The position numbers and the translations under genes were made by a program. Shown piece after piece: positions 6,404 through 15,076 of a stretch of DNA of 50,834 bases. Each line of letters begins with the position of its first letter. The first letter of the stretch is position 1. The DNA is from Candidatus Bathyarchaeota archaeon (GTDB lineage: Archaea > Thermoproteota > Bathyarchaeia > TCS64), in assembly GCA_026394265.1 (NCBI GenBank), contig JAPKYO010000025.1, positions 1 to 50,834 on the forward strand, in the 5' to 3' direction. A model generated the notes under the pieces. The model ran no database searches, had not been told where the DNA came from, and saw only the letters and a list, made by a program, of their open reading frames with translations.

Positions 6404-9076
6404 ATGTCCGAGCAGCAGGGACCGCAGAACTTCATCCAGTTCCTGTTCATGGTCGTGAAGGCCTACATCGTCGGCCTGCCGAAGATGATCAAGAGCCTCA
6501 TACTCTCAGCCGTAATATCCGGCTTGATTACGCTAGGTCTCCACTTCTACCTACTGCTGTACCCCAACGACGGGTACAACACCTCTGGGGACCCGGTGCT
6601 CGATGCGATACTGGTGCTCGCGGATAAACAGCCTCCGGGGCCGAACGTCTTCGTCTTCTGGTTCCTACTGAACTTCCTGTTTTGGTATGTCATCGGTGTG
6701 TTCAACGAGAAGGGGATCGTCGGCGGCCTCAAGCAGTTCGCCACGACGCCCGTCTTCGTGGTCCAATCCCTCGCACAGGCGGGGCTGGGGGCCTTCCCGC
6801 TGCTGATGGCGGGTGTGGCCTTCGCATTCATCCTCCGCCTCTTCGTCCTCATCCCGATGACGAGCCTCCAGATGTTCCTCATGATGGTGACGATACTCGT
6901 CAGCCAGTCTGACAGCATCCCTCTCCTTGGGCTCAAGCTGGGTATAAATGACCTCAAGGGTTTCAGCGGTAGGAAGATGGATCCGGCGGAGGCGAAGATC
7001 GCTGAGCCGGCCTCGCTGGTGATCGGTGCCCTCCTCGGCTTCGGCTACCTCGTCTTCTTCCCATTCGACATCCTCATGGTCCAGATCCTCCTAGGGTTGA
7101 TGGTCGTGGGCCTAATCGTCGTCTTCATGAGGGGTCGGGGCGGGAACAAGAAGATGACCACGTTGGCGATGGTGCTGATGCTGGTCTGCATCTTCGCCCT
7201 CGCCACCCAGCCCGTTAGGGCGGATGACGGAGGCGCGGCGGAGTCGGGTGGCGCAGGGAACGTCCTCGCAAACGCCTCCCTCAGGGACTTCATGATCAAG
7301 CAGGGCATCGCCCCCGCGTTAGCCGGGATAGCCGCAGCCCTCGCGGCTCAGGGTAAGCTAACCCCCGGCCTCTTCGACCAGCTCAAGAAGGGCAAGCTGG
7401 GGCCACGCCCCGGCGAGACCATAGACGAGATGCAGACCCGGCACAAGGTCGAGAAGCAGATTCTAACCAATCTGCAGCATATACAGAAGGAGATCTGGTT
7501 CGGCAAGGGGCAGAAGCTCTGGAAGGGGGAGGGCGAACCCGGTAACGTAGATAAGCAGATCGACAAGGTCATCAATGACCTACTCAGCGGAAAGGGTCTC
7601 GACCTCGACAAGTACAACAAGATCTACACCGTCTACACGGGCCACGTGACAGGCCGCACCATAACCGAGGACATGATCCCGACGAGCAACGAGCTGAACA
7701 AGGAGATCCTACAAAACACGATCGCCTGGACGACGAAGGAAATCGTGACCGGGGTCGACGTCGACGGCAACTTCAGCTGGTCCTCCATGGGACTCAGGAT
7801 CATCCTCGGCGGCGTCACCATGGGCGGCTCCGAGTACGTCTACGTCCCCGCGAATAGCATCTACTCGATGAAGAACTACGTCGACAAGGGCGGGAACAGC
7901 ATCCTGGGCGGCTTCTGGGCCGCTGGCAAGGAGGCCGTCTGGCAGTGGGGCATCGGCAGGGCGATTGGCGCGGGCTTCGGCATCGCCGGCAAAGGCGCCG
8001 GGATGGCGGGCAAGTACCTCGCCAATAAGTTCCCCAACGCCGCGAACGCCGCCAGCAACCTAGTCAATAAGATCAGCAAGATCCTAAACACAAAGATCAC
8101 GTGGCCGGGCAGCGGTCCCAAGGTACCTGGGAAGGTGCCGGGTACGACTATCTCCGGCCCGAAGGGCGGCAACGTAGGCAGCAAGATAAACAGCCAGGTG
8201 GCGCGCGCGCCGACGGTGCCAAAAGCCCCCAGCACACCAAAGTCACCCTACCCCGGCGTGAAGAACCCATCCTTCACTAAGGCGGGTAAGCCCCCAGACC
8301 TCCGCGGCATGACGCCGAAGGACCAGAAGGCACTAAAGTTTGTAGCCGAAAAACACGGTGTCGCGCCACAGATGAGGCCCACGACGAAGTACGCCGCGAA
8401 GCACATAGAGAAGGGCACCGCGAAGCCAAAGCCCGAGTCGATAAAGAACAAGACCATCAACGACACGGACGCGGAGCACCTTGGCTTCCCCAAGGGGGAC
8501 AACAAGGGCCTGGTCGCGTGCAAGAGCCCCAACCCCCTCCCCAAGACGAAGCCAGCCGACATGACGAACCAGGAGTGGCGTGACGTCAAGAAGCGCTGGG
8601 TACAGAGGGAGCGCGAGTTCAGGGACAACAAAGACCACCTCACCCAGATGGAGAACGAGGGCAAGATCGAGTGGGACAAGGACACCGGCATCATCTACGG
8701 AAAGAACCCGAATGGGACGCGGGGCAAACCATACACCGGTGACAACGACGCCTTCGGCTTCGTCGACCCAGTCACCGGAAAACCCGTCTCCCCGACGGTC
8801 AACAACGCCATCAACCAGGACCTGCAGAAGCTGGGGGTAACGCAGCACAACGAGCACCTCGGCTGGGACTACAGCCACAGCAGCAAGACACCCGCCGCAC
8901 CGGGCGCGCAGAGCGAGTTCGGCATGAAGCAGGGAATAGACAACAAGATCATGAACGGACACGCCCCAGGCGGCGAGCCGCTCAACACGTACAACCCACT
9001 CGAGGCCGCCAAGAACCCTGGCGACCCGCAGGCCGGGTGGAGCACAAGCTACTGGACCGGAGGTGTCAGGCAGTGA
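6404..9076 (+). CDS. Multi-pass membrane protein with C-terminal ExoY/edema-factor-like nucleotidyl cyclase domain
   Basis: The 890 residues form three parts. Residues 1-272 hold six to eight hydrophobic segments ending just before VRADDGG. Residues 275-560 are a helical, Gly/Ala-rich middle. A basic, Pro/Gly/Lys-rich linker leads to a soluble C-terminal domain (about 635-890). That domain resembles class II (ExoY/anthrax edema factor) cyclase toxins: RP at 658-659, a HIEKG segment, then SIKNKT with lysines 681 and 683 where the toxins have ATP-binding lysines; TGDND with D780 and D782 matching the metal-binding DxD; and TQHNEHLGWD with H815 near the catalytic histidine position. Spacing is shorter than in ExoY. 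Such domains convert NTPs to cyclic nucleotides in target cells. The assignment rests on remembered motifs, not a search. The domain probably acts as a membrane-tethered or released effector. The stop overlaps the next gene. Confidence 0.6.
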   Translation: MSEQQGPQNFIQFLFMVVKAYIVGLPKMIKSLILSAVISGLITLGLHFYLLLYPNDGYNTSGDPVLDAILVLADKQPPGPNVFVFWFLLNFLFWYVIGVFNEKGIVGGLKQFATTPVFVVQSLAQAGLGAFPLLMAGVAFAFILRLFVLIPMTSLQMFLMMVTILVSQSDSIPLLGLKLGINDLKGFSGRKMDPAEAKIAEPASLVIGALLGFGYLVFFPFDILMVQILLGLMVVGLIVVFMRGRGGNKKMTTLAMVLMLVCIFALATQPVRADDGGAAESGGAGNVLANASLRDFMIKQGIAPALAGIAAALAAQGKLTPGLFDQLKKGKLGPRPGETIDEMQTRHKVEKQILTNLQHIQKEIWFGKGQKLWKGEGEPGNVDKQIDKVINDLLSGKGLDLDKYNKIYTVYTGHVTGRTITEDMIPTSNELNKEILQNTIAWTTKEIVTGVDVDGNFSWSSMGLRIILGGVTMGGSEYVYVPANSIYSMKNYVDKGGNSILGGFWAAGKEAVWQWGIGRAIGAGFGIAGKGAGMAGKYLANKFPNAANAASNLVNKISKILNTKITWPGSGPKVPGKVPGTTISGPKGGNVGSKINSQVARAPTVPKAPSTPKSPYPGVKNPSFTKAGKPPDLRGMTPKDQKALKFVAEKHGVAPQMRPTTKYAAKHIEKGTAKPKPESIKNKTINDTDAEHLGFPKGDNKGLVACKSPNPLPKTKPADMTNQEWRDVKKRWVQREREFRDNKDHLTQMENEGKIEWDKDTGIIYGKNPNGTRGKPYTGDNDAFGFVDPVTGKPVSPTVNNAINQDLQKLGVTQHNEHLGWDYSHSSKTPAAPGAQSEFGMKQGIDNKIMNGHAPGGEPLNTYNPLEAAKNPGDPQAGWSTSYWTGGVRQ

Positions 9077-9939
9077 ATACCCCATTTACCGAATCCGAGA
9101 GGCGCGTCTTCCTCGACAAATACTTCGAAGACCTTGCGCGGAGCGAGGAGCTTGACCGCATCCTCATCGACTCCCCCGACGACAAGAAGGTAGACGCGGA
9201 GCTGGATGCGCTCCGCAGCAGCCTATCGGAGGCACGGGACGAGTACAGGCGCGACGTGCCAGTCGTCCCCCTCTCGAGGTGCCCGTACACGATGGAGGTC
9301 GTCTACCACAGCATCGACACTTACGGCCTCGACGGGCTGTGGTGGGACAACGAGGTGCCGATCAGGCCCGTGGATGTCCTGCCGAGCACATTCTTCACTC
9401 TCAGCGGGGCGCTCAAGTTCAATAGCACAATAGAGACGACGCCCTTCCCAGTGAGGCCGGGGCCGGAGGTACCCTACGTGGTCCCCGAGGTGCTCTCCGC
9501 GCCGGGCATCAAGGCAGTGGTTTCGGCGACGACAGTCGGAGCCCACACGGCGTACCCAATATTCTACTTCATCGAGGACTGGGAGTCCGCGATGGAGCCG
9601 ATGAACCTCTGGGGCGCCAACTACTGGTCCTACCTGGACCGCGAGGGGACCCTCAGGCACAACGAGTACGGCGGCATACCCGTGGAGGACGACTCGTACC
9701 TCACCGACGTTGAGGGAGACGATGAGGGCGAGGAGAAGGAGTACACGGTGGACTTCGACCTCAAAAAGTGGCTCGATCAGGGCAAACTCCTCTGGATAGA
9801 GCCGGGGGACGGGTCCTTCGCCCTCAAGTCGGGCGCCGCTGGCTGCCCATACCTGAATCTGGACGGTAGCAAGGCCTTCTCCGTCATACGAGGCGGAGTT
9901 AGGTACGATGACGTTGAGAATTCTCAAGGAGCTGATTGA
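9073..9939 (+). CDS. Acidic soluble protein of the cyclase-toxin-like operon (immunity candidate)
   Basis: I do not recognise this protein family. The chosen GTG start at 9073 overlaps the upstream stop (GTGA) and has a strong ribosome-binding site, GGAGGTG, seven bases upstream; a GTG start further upstream would lie inside the previous gene. The 288-residue product has no membrane segment or signal peptide. Visible blocks are SRCPYTMEVVYHSIDTYGLD, GLWWDNEVPIRP, an aromatic-rich region (LWGANYWSYLD) and a very acidic stretch (DVEGDDEGEEKE, about residues 215-226). Immediate coupling to a toxin-like gene, cytosolic nature and acidity would fit an immunity protein or a chaperone, but this is inference from position only. 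Confidence 0.6.
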   Translation: MNTPFTESERRVFLDKYFEDLARSEELDRILIDSPDDKKVDAELDALRSSLSEARDEYRRDVPVVPLSRCPYTMEVVYHSIDTYGLDGLWWDNEVPIRPVDVLPSTFFTLSGALKFNSTIETTPFPVRPGPEVPYVVPEVLSAPGIKAVVSATTVGAHTAYPIFYFIEDWESAMEPMNLWGANYWSYLDREGTLRHNEYGGIPVEDDSYLTDVEGDDEGEEKEYTVDFDLKKWLDQGKLLWIEPGDGSFALKSGAAGCPYLNLDGSKAFSVIRGGVRYDDVENSQGAD

Positions 9940-9941
9940 CG

Positions 9942-11174
9942 ATGGTTGAGAGAAACGTGAACGAGGAGAACGAGGTCAAGGAATACCTCGTCCCCAAGAC
10001 GGTGGTCGCGCCCCTAATGGGCAACTTCAACATGGTTAGGAACTCCCTCGGGGAGGTCATCGAACTACCACAGGGCAACGCGGCGCAGGCCACGCAGTGG
10101 TGGCAGGGGCAGAACCCCGACGATCAGCTCACGCTGCGCTTCGTACTCAACGGCCTCGCCTCGCCCGCGCTCGTGCACAGCATAGCCATACTCAGGGGAG
10201 ACACCGCCCTAATCGAGACTACGCTCGTCCAGCAGAGCCTGCGCCCCGACGATCCATGCTTCCTGCTCGGCGAGGACCAGACGCGCGCCAGCTTCCGTGT
10301 CAGAAGGTTACCGAGCCCCGACATCATGGCCGCGACGCTGCTGATGTACCTCAACGCAGGGCTCGAGCCAGGCGTGGCCGAGTTCAGGTTCGACGTCGGG
10401 CTAAACGAGTTCATAGTCCTGCTCGCGACCCTCGACCTGCAGAAGAGAAGCATGATGCAGGCCAAGATGGAGCACGAGGAGATATCGACGGACCTCAAGC
10501 TCGCTGATGTCCAGAAGAGCATCGCGGACGGGCTGCAGTACTCCGACCCCCGGTGGCTGCTCCCATTCATCCTCCCGATACTGCCGGCTAAGCCGAGCCT
10601 CGACTGGAACGCCATCTGGCAGGCGGCAGTCAACCTATCCCAACGTGGCCTCCTGAAGATTAGTCAGGATAAGACGACGGTCACGCTGAACGAGGCAGGT
10701 ATGCTCCTCGCGACTGAGATGGATCGGAGGATGACGAGCATACGCGTCGCCTCCTATGGTTACGACCAGCAGGGGAAGGCGGGCAGTATAACGACCCTAA
10801 TGATCAGGGGGGAGACCCTCGTCTGGTATATGAATGTCACCCCAGCCTCCGTGGTTGTCGCAGCGATAGACCTCGACATAGCGGGCCAGCTCCTCCAGGG
10901 GCTCTTCAAGCCAACGGCCGCGCCTCCGGTGGCGCAGCCGGCTAAGGTCTCCGCGCCGAAGATGGCGACGCAGTCAGCAGCCCCACGGGCGGTGGCTCAG
11001 CAGCCCGCGGCTCGGGCGTCCCAACAGCCAGCTCCCCCGAGGGGAGCCGCCCCGAAGGCGGGGGCACCGGCGGGCCAGCAGCTCAAATACTGTCCCGAGT
11101 GCGGGAAGCCCGCCACTTGGGTGGAGCAGTACAAGCGTTGGTACTGTTATAACTGCAAGAAGTACCTCCCATAA
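9942..11174 (+). CDS. Zinc-ribbon protein with Pro/Ala-rich linker, third gene of the cyclase-toxin-like operon
   Basis: The family is not recognised. The first about 320 residues are a mixed soluble domain. After about residue 320 comes a low-complexity Pro/Ala/Gln linker and then a terminal zinc ribbon, CPECG with CYNC about 18 residues later. There is no signal peptide. The start is either ATG 9942 (AAGGAG ten bases upstream) or TTG 9936, which overlaps the previous stop as TTGA. The gene is translated with its two upstream neighbours. A tethered zinc ribbon suggests protein or nucleic-acid binding, so it could be an adaptor or targeting factor for the membrane protein encoded first. No function can be claimed. 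Confidence 0.65.
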   Translation: MVERNVNEENEVKEYLVPKTVVAPLMGNFNMVRNSLGEVIELPQGNAAQATQWWQGQNPDDQLTLRFVLNGLASPALVHSIAILRGDTALIETTLVQQSLRPDDPCFLLGEDQTRASFRVRRLPSPDIMAATLLMYLNAGLEPGVAEFRFDVGLNEFIVLLATLDLQKRSMMQAKMEHEEISTDLKLADVQKSIADGLQYSDPRWLLPFILPILPAKPSLDWNAIWQAAVNLSQRGLLKISQDKTTVTLNEAGMLLATEMDRRMTSIRVASYGYDQQGKAGSITTLMIRGETLVWYMNVTPASVVVAAIDLDIAGQLLQGLFKPTAAPPVAQPAKVSAPKMATQSAAPRAVAQQPAARASQQPAPPRGAAPKAGAPAGQQLKYCPECGKPATWVEQYKRWYCYNCKKYLP

Positions 11175-11177
11175 CCG

Positions 11178-11226
11178 CTTTTTTTAACGAGCTGATTTTT
11201 TTAAAAAAACCCCTGTTGGGGGTGTT
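11178..11226. terminator. Bidirectional terminator between the toxin-like operon and dhaL
   Basis: Two T tracts serve the plus-strand operon. On the minus strand a CCCC-AACA-GGGG hairpin is followed directly by seven T residues, the layout of an intrinsic terminator for dhaL. The two operons converge here. Confidence 0.6.
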
Positions 11227-11230
11227 ACCG

Positions 11231-11869
11231 CTACTTTTTGACGAATTGTGTGGCGGCTTCGATGAAGATAACCATCGCGGCGGCGCCCGCGTCCTTCACG
11301 CCTATCGTGCGGTCTCCCATCCACTCCGAGCGGCCCGCCTTGGACCTGAGCTTCGTCGTCTCCTCGGCGCCGTTCCTCGCCGCCGCTAGAGTTGCGTCCA
11401 TACAGGTGTGTAGTGGGTGTCCCTCGCTCGCCGCCTTGTTAAGGGCTTGGCTAGCGGGAATGAGTGCGTCGAGCATCGTCTTGTCGCCGAGGTGCGCCTT
11501 TCCCCTCTGCTCCACGCCCTCGGTCGCCGCCTGGAGCATCGTTGCGAACTCCGAGGGCCCGATCTGATCCTTCCCCTTGACGGCGCGCCCGGCCCGGATG
11601 AACATCGTGGACATGAGTGCGCCGAAGGTGGAGGCGGCGTTGTCGGCGAAGGCCATACCGCAGCCCGAGAGCATCGCCTGCATGTCGGCGTGGCCGCCTG
11701 CTTGTACGCTCTTTTTGACGGCGGTGAAGCCGAGGGTGACGGTGACGCCGAGGTCGCCGTCGCCTATGATGGCGTCGAGTTCGCCGAGCTTGTCCTTCGA
11801 GGCTATCATCTCGTCGGAGACGTGTATGATGAGGGCGGCGAGGTCGTCCTTTGCGAGTGTCGTCTTCAT
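11231..11869 (-). CDS. dhaL: Dihydroxyacetone kinase subunit DhaL
   Basis: This is the nucleotide-binding (ADP/ATP) subunit of dihydroxyacetone kinase, acting with DhaK in the cytosol on triose substrates. The family signature GDGDLGVT is present near residue 37, followed by the all-helical barrel pattern (CGMAFADNAASTFGALMSTM) and RSKAGRSEWMGDR...DAGAAA near the C-terminus. The length of 212 residues is normal. dhaK lies 13 bp upstream in the same direction. In the PTS-linked enzyme DhaL is recharged by DhaM; no DhaM is seen here, so the phosphate donor in this organism is open. Confidence 0.92.
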   Translation of the reverse strand: MKTTLAKDDLAALIIHVSDEMIASKDKLGELDAIIGDGDLGVTVTLGFTAVKKSVQAGGHADMQAMLSGCGMAFADNAASTFGALMSTMFIRAGRAVKGKDQIGPSEFATMLQAATEGVEQRGKAHLGDKTMLDALIPASQALNKAASEGHPLHTCMDATLAAARNGAEETTKLRSKAGRSEWMGDRTIGVKDAGAAAMVIFIEAATQFVKK

Positions 11870-11882
11870 CTCGGTTCCCCGG

Positions 11883-12884
11883 TTACTTCTGGATGAAGAA
11901 GGGTGTCTCGGCTGGGGCGTCCAGGAGCCTCTTCAGCTCGTCGTCTAGGCGCATCAGCGTGAGGGAGGCGCCCTGCATCTCCATCGAGCAGGCGTAGCGG
12001 CCCACGTAGGGGCGGTAGATAGCGATGCCCTTCTCCTCGAGTATATGGGCGACTCTGCGGTAGAGGATGTACAGTTCCTCGAGGGGTGTGCCTCCGAGGC
12101 TGTTGACGAGGACGGCGACCTTGTCCCCCTTCTTGTACGGTAGGTCCTTGACGACGGCGTCGACGAGGATGTCGGCTATCTCGTCGGCCTTCTTCATGGG
12201 TCCGCGGTGGATGCCGGCCTCGCCGTGGATTCCCATCCCGATCTCCATCTCGTTTTCGCCGATGGTGAAGGTGGGCTTTCCGACGGCTGGCAGCGTGCAG
12301 GGGCTGAGCGCGACGCCCATGCTGCGGATGGTTGATAGCGCCTTCTCCGTCGTGGCCTTGACTTCAGCGAGGCTTGCGCCCTCGGCGGCCTTGGCGCCCG
12401 CTATCTTGTAGGCGAAGAATAGCCCGGCGACGCCTCGGCGTCTCTGCCAGTCCTTGGGCGGGGCGGAGGCGACGTCGTCTGTGACTAGGAGGGTTTCGAC
12501 GTGTATTCCCTCGTCCTCGGCCATCTCGGCGGCGGTGTCGAAGTTCATCATGTCGCCCTGGTACCTTCCGTAGAGGTAGAGGACGCCCTTGCCGCCGTCT
12601 ATGGCTTTAGTTACTTTGAGCATCTGCCCCGTGGTTGGGGATGAGAAGACGTTGCCTATCGAGGCGCCGTCTGCGAGCCCCTTCCCGACGTAGCCCATGA
12701 ACACGGGTAGGTGGCCGGAGCCGCCCCCGGTGGCTATTCCGACCTTCCCCTTGACGGGGGCGTCGGCGCGTACGATTGCGCGTAGGTCTCCCCCCGCCGT
12801 CTTCAGGGCGAGGGGGTGTGCCTTGAGGATGCCTTCGAGCATCTCGTCGACCACTGCCAACGGTTCGTTGATTATCTTCTTCAT
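11883..12884 (-). CDS. dhaK: Dihydroxyacetone kinase subunit DhaK
   Basis: This is the substrate-binding subunit, which forms a covalent hemiaminal with dihydroxyacetone through a histidine. The conserved GGGSGHLPVFMGYVGKG block near residue 50 and GIHGEAGIHR, which contains the expected substrate-binding histidine, are present. I take ATG 12884 as the start because GAGGT lies about seven bases upstream and MKKIINEP is the normal family N-terminus; six extra residues would be added from 12902. Together with dhaL it forms an operon for phosphorylating dihydroxyacetone or a related ketose. Confidence 0.92.
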   Translation of the reverse strand: MKKIINEPLAVVDEMLEGILKAHPLALKTAGGDLRAIVRADAPVKGKVGIATGGGSGHLPVFMGYVGKGLADGASIGNVFSSPTTGQMLKVTKAIDGGKGVLYLYGRYQGDMMNFDTAAEMAEDEGIHVETLLVTDDVASAPPKDWQRRRGVAGLFFAYKIAGAKAAEGASLAEVKATTEKALSTIRSMGVALSPCTLPAVGKPTFTIGENEMEIGMGIHGEAGIHRGPMKKADEIADILVDAVVKDLPYKKGDKVAVLVNSLGGTPLEELYILYRRVAHILEEKGIAIYRPYVGRYACSMEMQGASLTLMRLDDELKRLLDAPAETPFFIQK

Positions 12885-13264
12885 GGCGATGACCTCAATC
12901 AAGTGTCTGGCGCGGAGCCTGACTCATAGTGTCTGCTCCTAAACACTCTAAATCAGTTTCGCTGTCACGGTCCCCGGGAAGCGGCGGCGGATACCCCCCT
13001 CCCCCCCTGTTTTATTTGAGCCGATTTTAGGGCTCCTTTACCTAAACGAGACTCTAAAATGGCTCTGTTAGGTTTTGAAATGTGTCGTTTTATGTACATT
13101 TTCGGGCCTTTTTCGTGCATTTTGGTGTCCTTTTTGCACACTTTTCCGACGGGGTTGAGCCGAAAGTTGTTAATAGCTGGAAAAGACCCCTTCAATTTTA
13201 TGCATATATTCTCGAAGTCAGGCCCCGGGCTGGGCGAAGGGACGTGCCCGCGGCGAGGTGAGGT
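12885..13264. other. Intergenic region between dhaK and the MFS gene
   Basis: Divergent promoter region. A TATA-like CTAAACACTCTAAATC (minus sense, 12938-12956) suits dhaK. Further on, T-rich tracts and two degenerate copies of a unit of about 21 bp (13098-13139) occur, then an AT-rich block around 13195-13207 that may be the TATA box of the MFS gene. A 76-residue minus-strand open frame spans the repeats, but it has no start signals and I do not call it a gene. Confidence 0.4.
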
Positions 13265-14725
13265 GTGAATCCGTTGGAGTACAAGTGGACTGTTCTCACG
13301 GTGACGACCGTCGGTGTACTCATGTCGGGGCTCGACACGAGGATCGTCATAATCGGGCTCCCACAGGTGGCCGCGGCCCTCGGCGCAGACGCGGAGCAGG
13401 CCATCTGGTTCACCCAGGCATACGTCCTCTGCAGCACCATCAGCCTCCTCCTGATCGGTAGGGCGACCGACATAATCGGCAGGGTGAAGATATACACGGC
13501 TGGATTCGGCGTCTTCACGATCGGGTCGCTGCTCGTGAGTCTCGCGCAGAACCCGGCGCAGGTCATCGTCTTCAGGGGGCTGCAGGGGATAGGCGGGGCC
13601 ATGCTCATGACGAACAGCGCCGCGATGATCGTTGACGCGACCCCGAAGAAGGAACTTGGGCTCGCCCTCGGGATCAACCAGATCGCTCTTCGGTTCGGCA
13701 TGATGGGCGGCCTGACGCTGAGCGGGATAATCCTCGCCTTCCTCGACTGGAGGGCGCTCTTCTACATCAACATCCCAATCGGCATCTTTGGGACCGTGTG
13801 GGCGCAGAGGAGGCTAAAGGAGATAGCGCGCACCGAGAAGGGCGCCCCCATGGACTGGGTCGGATTCCTATGCTTCACCACATCGATAGTCAGCCTGCTC
13901 CTCGCACTTACCTTCGACGCCTACGGGATGACCGACCGCAGCCTAGTCTACGGGCTATTGGTTGTGACCGCCGTCGGGTTCGCCGCCTTCATAGCGCAGG
14001 AGAGGAAGCACAGCCACCCTCTTCTCGACCTCAGGATAATGGGGATAAAGGAGTTCACCGGGGGCGTCACGGCGCAGTTCCTGAACTCGATCGCCTGGGG
14101 GGCGGTGGCGCTGCTCCTCAGCCTCTACTTCCAACTCGTGCTGGGCTTGTCGCCGTTCGACGCCGGGATACGCATCCTCCCGATAGACCTCGCCTTCCTG
14201 CTCGTAGGGCCTCTCAGCGGCAGGTTATCGGATAAGTATGGCCACATGCCCTTCACAACCACTGGCCTAGCCCTCAGCAGCACCTCCCTCTTCCTCTTCT
14301 CCACAACCAACGCATCCACGCCATACTCCCTAATCTTCGTCTACCTCGCGATGTTCGGCGCTGGTGTCGGGTTGTTCAGCTCCCCAAACATGAGTTCGTT
14401 GATGGGCTCTGTGCCGACCTCGCGCAGGGGCATAGCCTCGGCTGTCAGGGCCGTCTTCTTCCAGACCGGGTCCGTGATCAGCATCAACCTAGCGATACTC
14501 GTGATGACCTTCACGGTGCCCTACCGCATCGTGAGCGGGGTCATCTCCACCCACACGGCGATGACTGCGGCGGAGACGGCGCTCTTCGCCGGCGGGATAA
14601 ACAACGCGTACCTCTGGATGGCGGCGATCAACGCGTTGGCCATCATCCCCTCGCTGCTCAGGGGTAAGAGGGTCGAGGAGACCGGGGGTCTCACGAAGGA
14701 GGACCTCGGCGACGACGCGATCTAG
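13265..14725 (+). CDS. MFS transporter, drug:H+ antiporter DHA2 type (14 TM)
   Basis: A 486-residue polytopic membrane protein with about fourteen hydrophobic segments. The N-terminal half shows the DHA2 pattern: LDTRIVIIGLPQ, then WFTQAYVLCSTISLLLIGRATDIIGR, a variant of MFS motif A between helices 2 and 3, and VFRGLQGIGGAMLMTNSAA. Such proteins expel hydrophobic or cationic compounds using the proton gradient. The start is a GTG at 13265 with a GAGGTGAG ribosome-binding site just upstream. It stands alone between dhaK and a small gene, with no adjacent regulator. The substrate is unknown. Confidence 0.88.
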   Translation: MNPLEYKWTVLTVTTVGVLMSGLDTRIVIIGLPQVAAALGADAEQAIWFTQAYVLCSTISLLLIGRATDIIGRVKIYTAGFGVFTIGSLLVSLAQNPAQVIVFRGLQGIGGAMLMTNSAAMIVDATPKKELGLALGINQIALRFGMMGGLTLSGIILAFLDWRALFYINIPIGIFGTVWAQRRLKEIARTEKGAPMDWVGFLCFTTSIVSLLLALTFDAYGMTDRSLVYGLLVVTAVGFAAFIAQERKHSHPLLDLRIMGIKEFTGGVTAQFLNSIAWGAVALLLSLYFQLVLGLSPFDAGIRILPIDLAFLLVGPLSGRLSDKYGHMPFTTTGLALSSTSLFLFSTTNASTPYSLIFVYLAMFGAGVGLFSSPNMSSLMGSVPTSRRGIASAVRAVFFQTGSVISINLAILVMTFTVPYRIVSGVISTHTAMTAAETALFAGGINNAYLWMAAINALAIIPSLLRGKRVEETGGLTKEDLGDDAI

Positions 14726-14809
14726 TCCCCACATCACCGCGGCGCGTCTATCTGGGCCCGAGACTCATAAAAAACTTAAACAGGTCCAAGCATTAGAGTG
14801 TTGATCCCA

Positions 14810-14992
14810 ATGCCAAAGCTCGATAAGGGTAAGAAGGTAGTCATAAGCCTCGACGAGGACATCGTGAGGAGCGACGGCTCAAAAATAAAGATGCGCGAGT
14901 TCGTCAAGGAGATGCTCGCCTACAACCCGGTGTTCAAGATAGAGACGAGCCCGAAGGGCGAGACGTGGTACCTCCGCAAGAAGGAAAAGTAG
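14810..14992 (+). CDS. Small conserved-looking basic protein, 60 aa
   Basis: A soluble, charged protein of 60 residues (MPKLDKGKKVVISLDEDIV...) with no recognised domain. A TATA-like AAAAACTTAAAC at 14770-14781 sits about 30 bp upstream of ATG 14810, which supports a leaderless transcript; a GTG four codons earlier is the alternative. Codon use matches the GC-rich host genes. It might be a small nucleic-acid-binding or regulatory protein, but that is only a guess from charge. Confidence 0.6.
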   Translation: MPKLDKGKKVVISLDEDIVRSDGSKIKMREFVKEMLAYNPVFKIETSPKGETWYLRKKEK

Positions 14993-15076
14993 CCCGCCCG
15001 CAGGCAACTAGGGCTGAACCCCCTCCGATCTGCTAAATCGTTAAAGCCAGTCCCTCCCCCCTCTTAGTCGATTCAG

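Noticed and set aside
8333..9085. A 250-residue minus-strand open frame opposite the cyclase-like gene
   Set aside because: It is opposite a well-supported coding sequence, its translation is low-complexity (Val/Leu/Arg rich), and such mirrored frames are common in GC-rich genes.
9223..9927. A 234-residue minus-strand open frame
   Set aside because: It overlaps the SD-supported 9073-9939 gene and shows no domain or start signal.
12965..13195. A 76-residue minus-strand open frame between dhaK and the MFS gene
   Set aside because: It runs through T-rich repeats, has no promoter or ribosome-binding site, and the translation resembles no protein.
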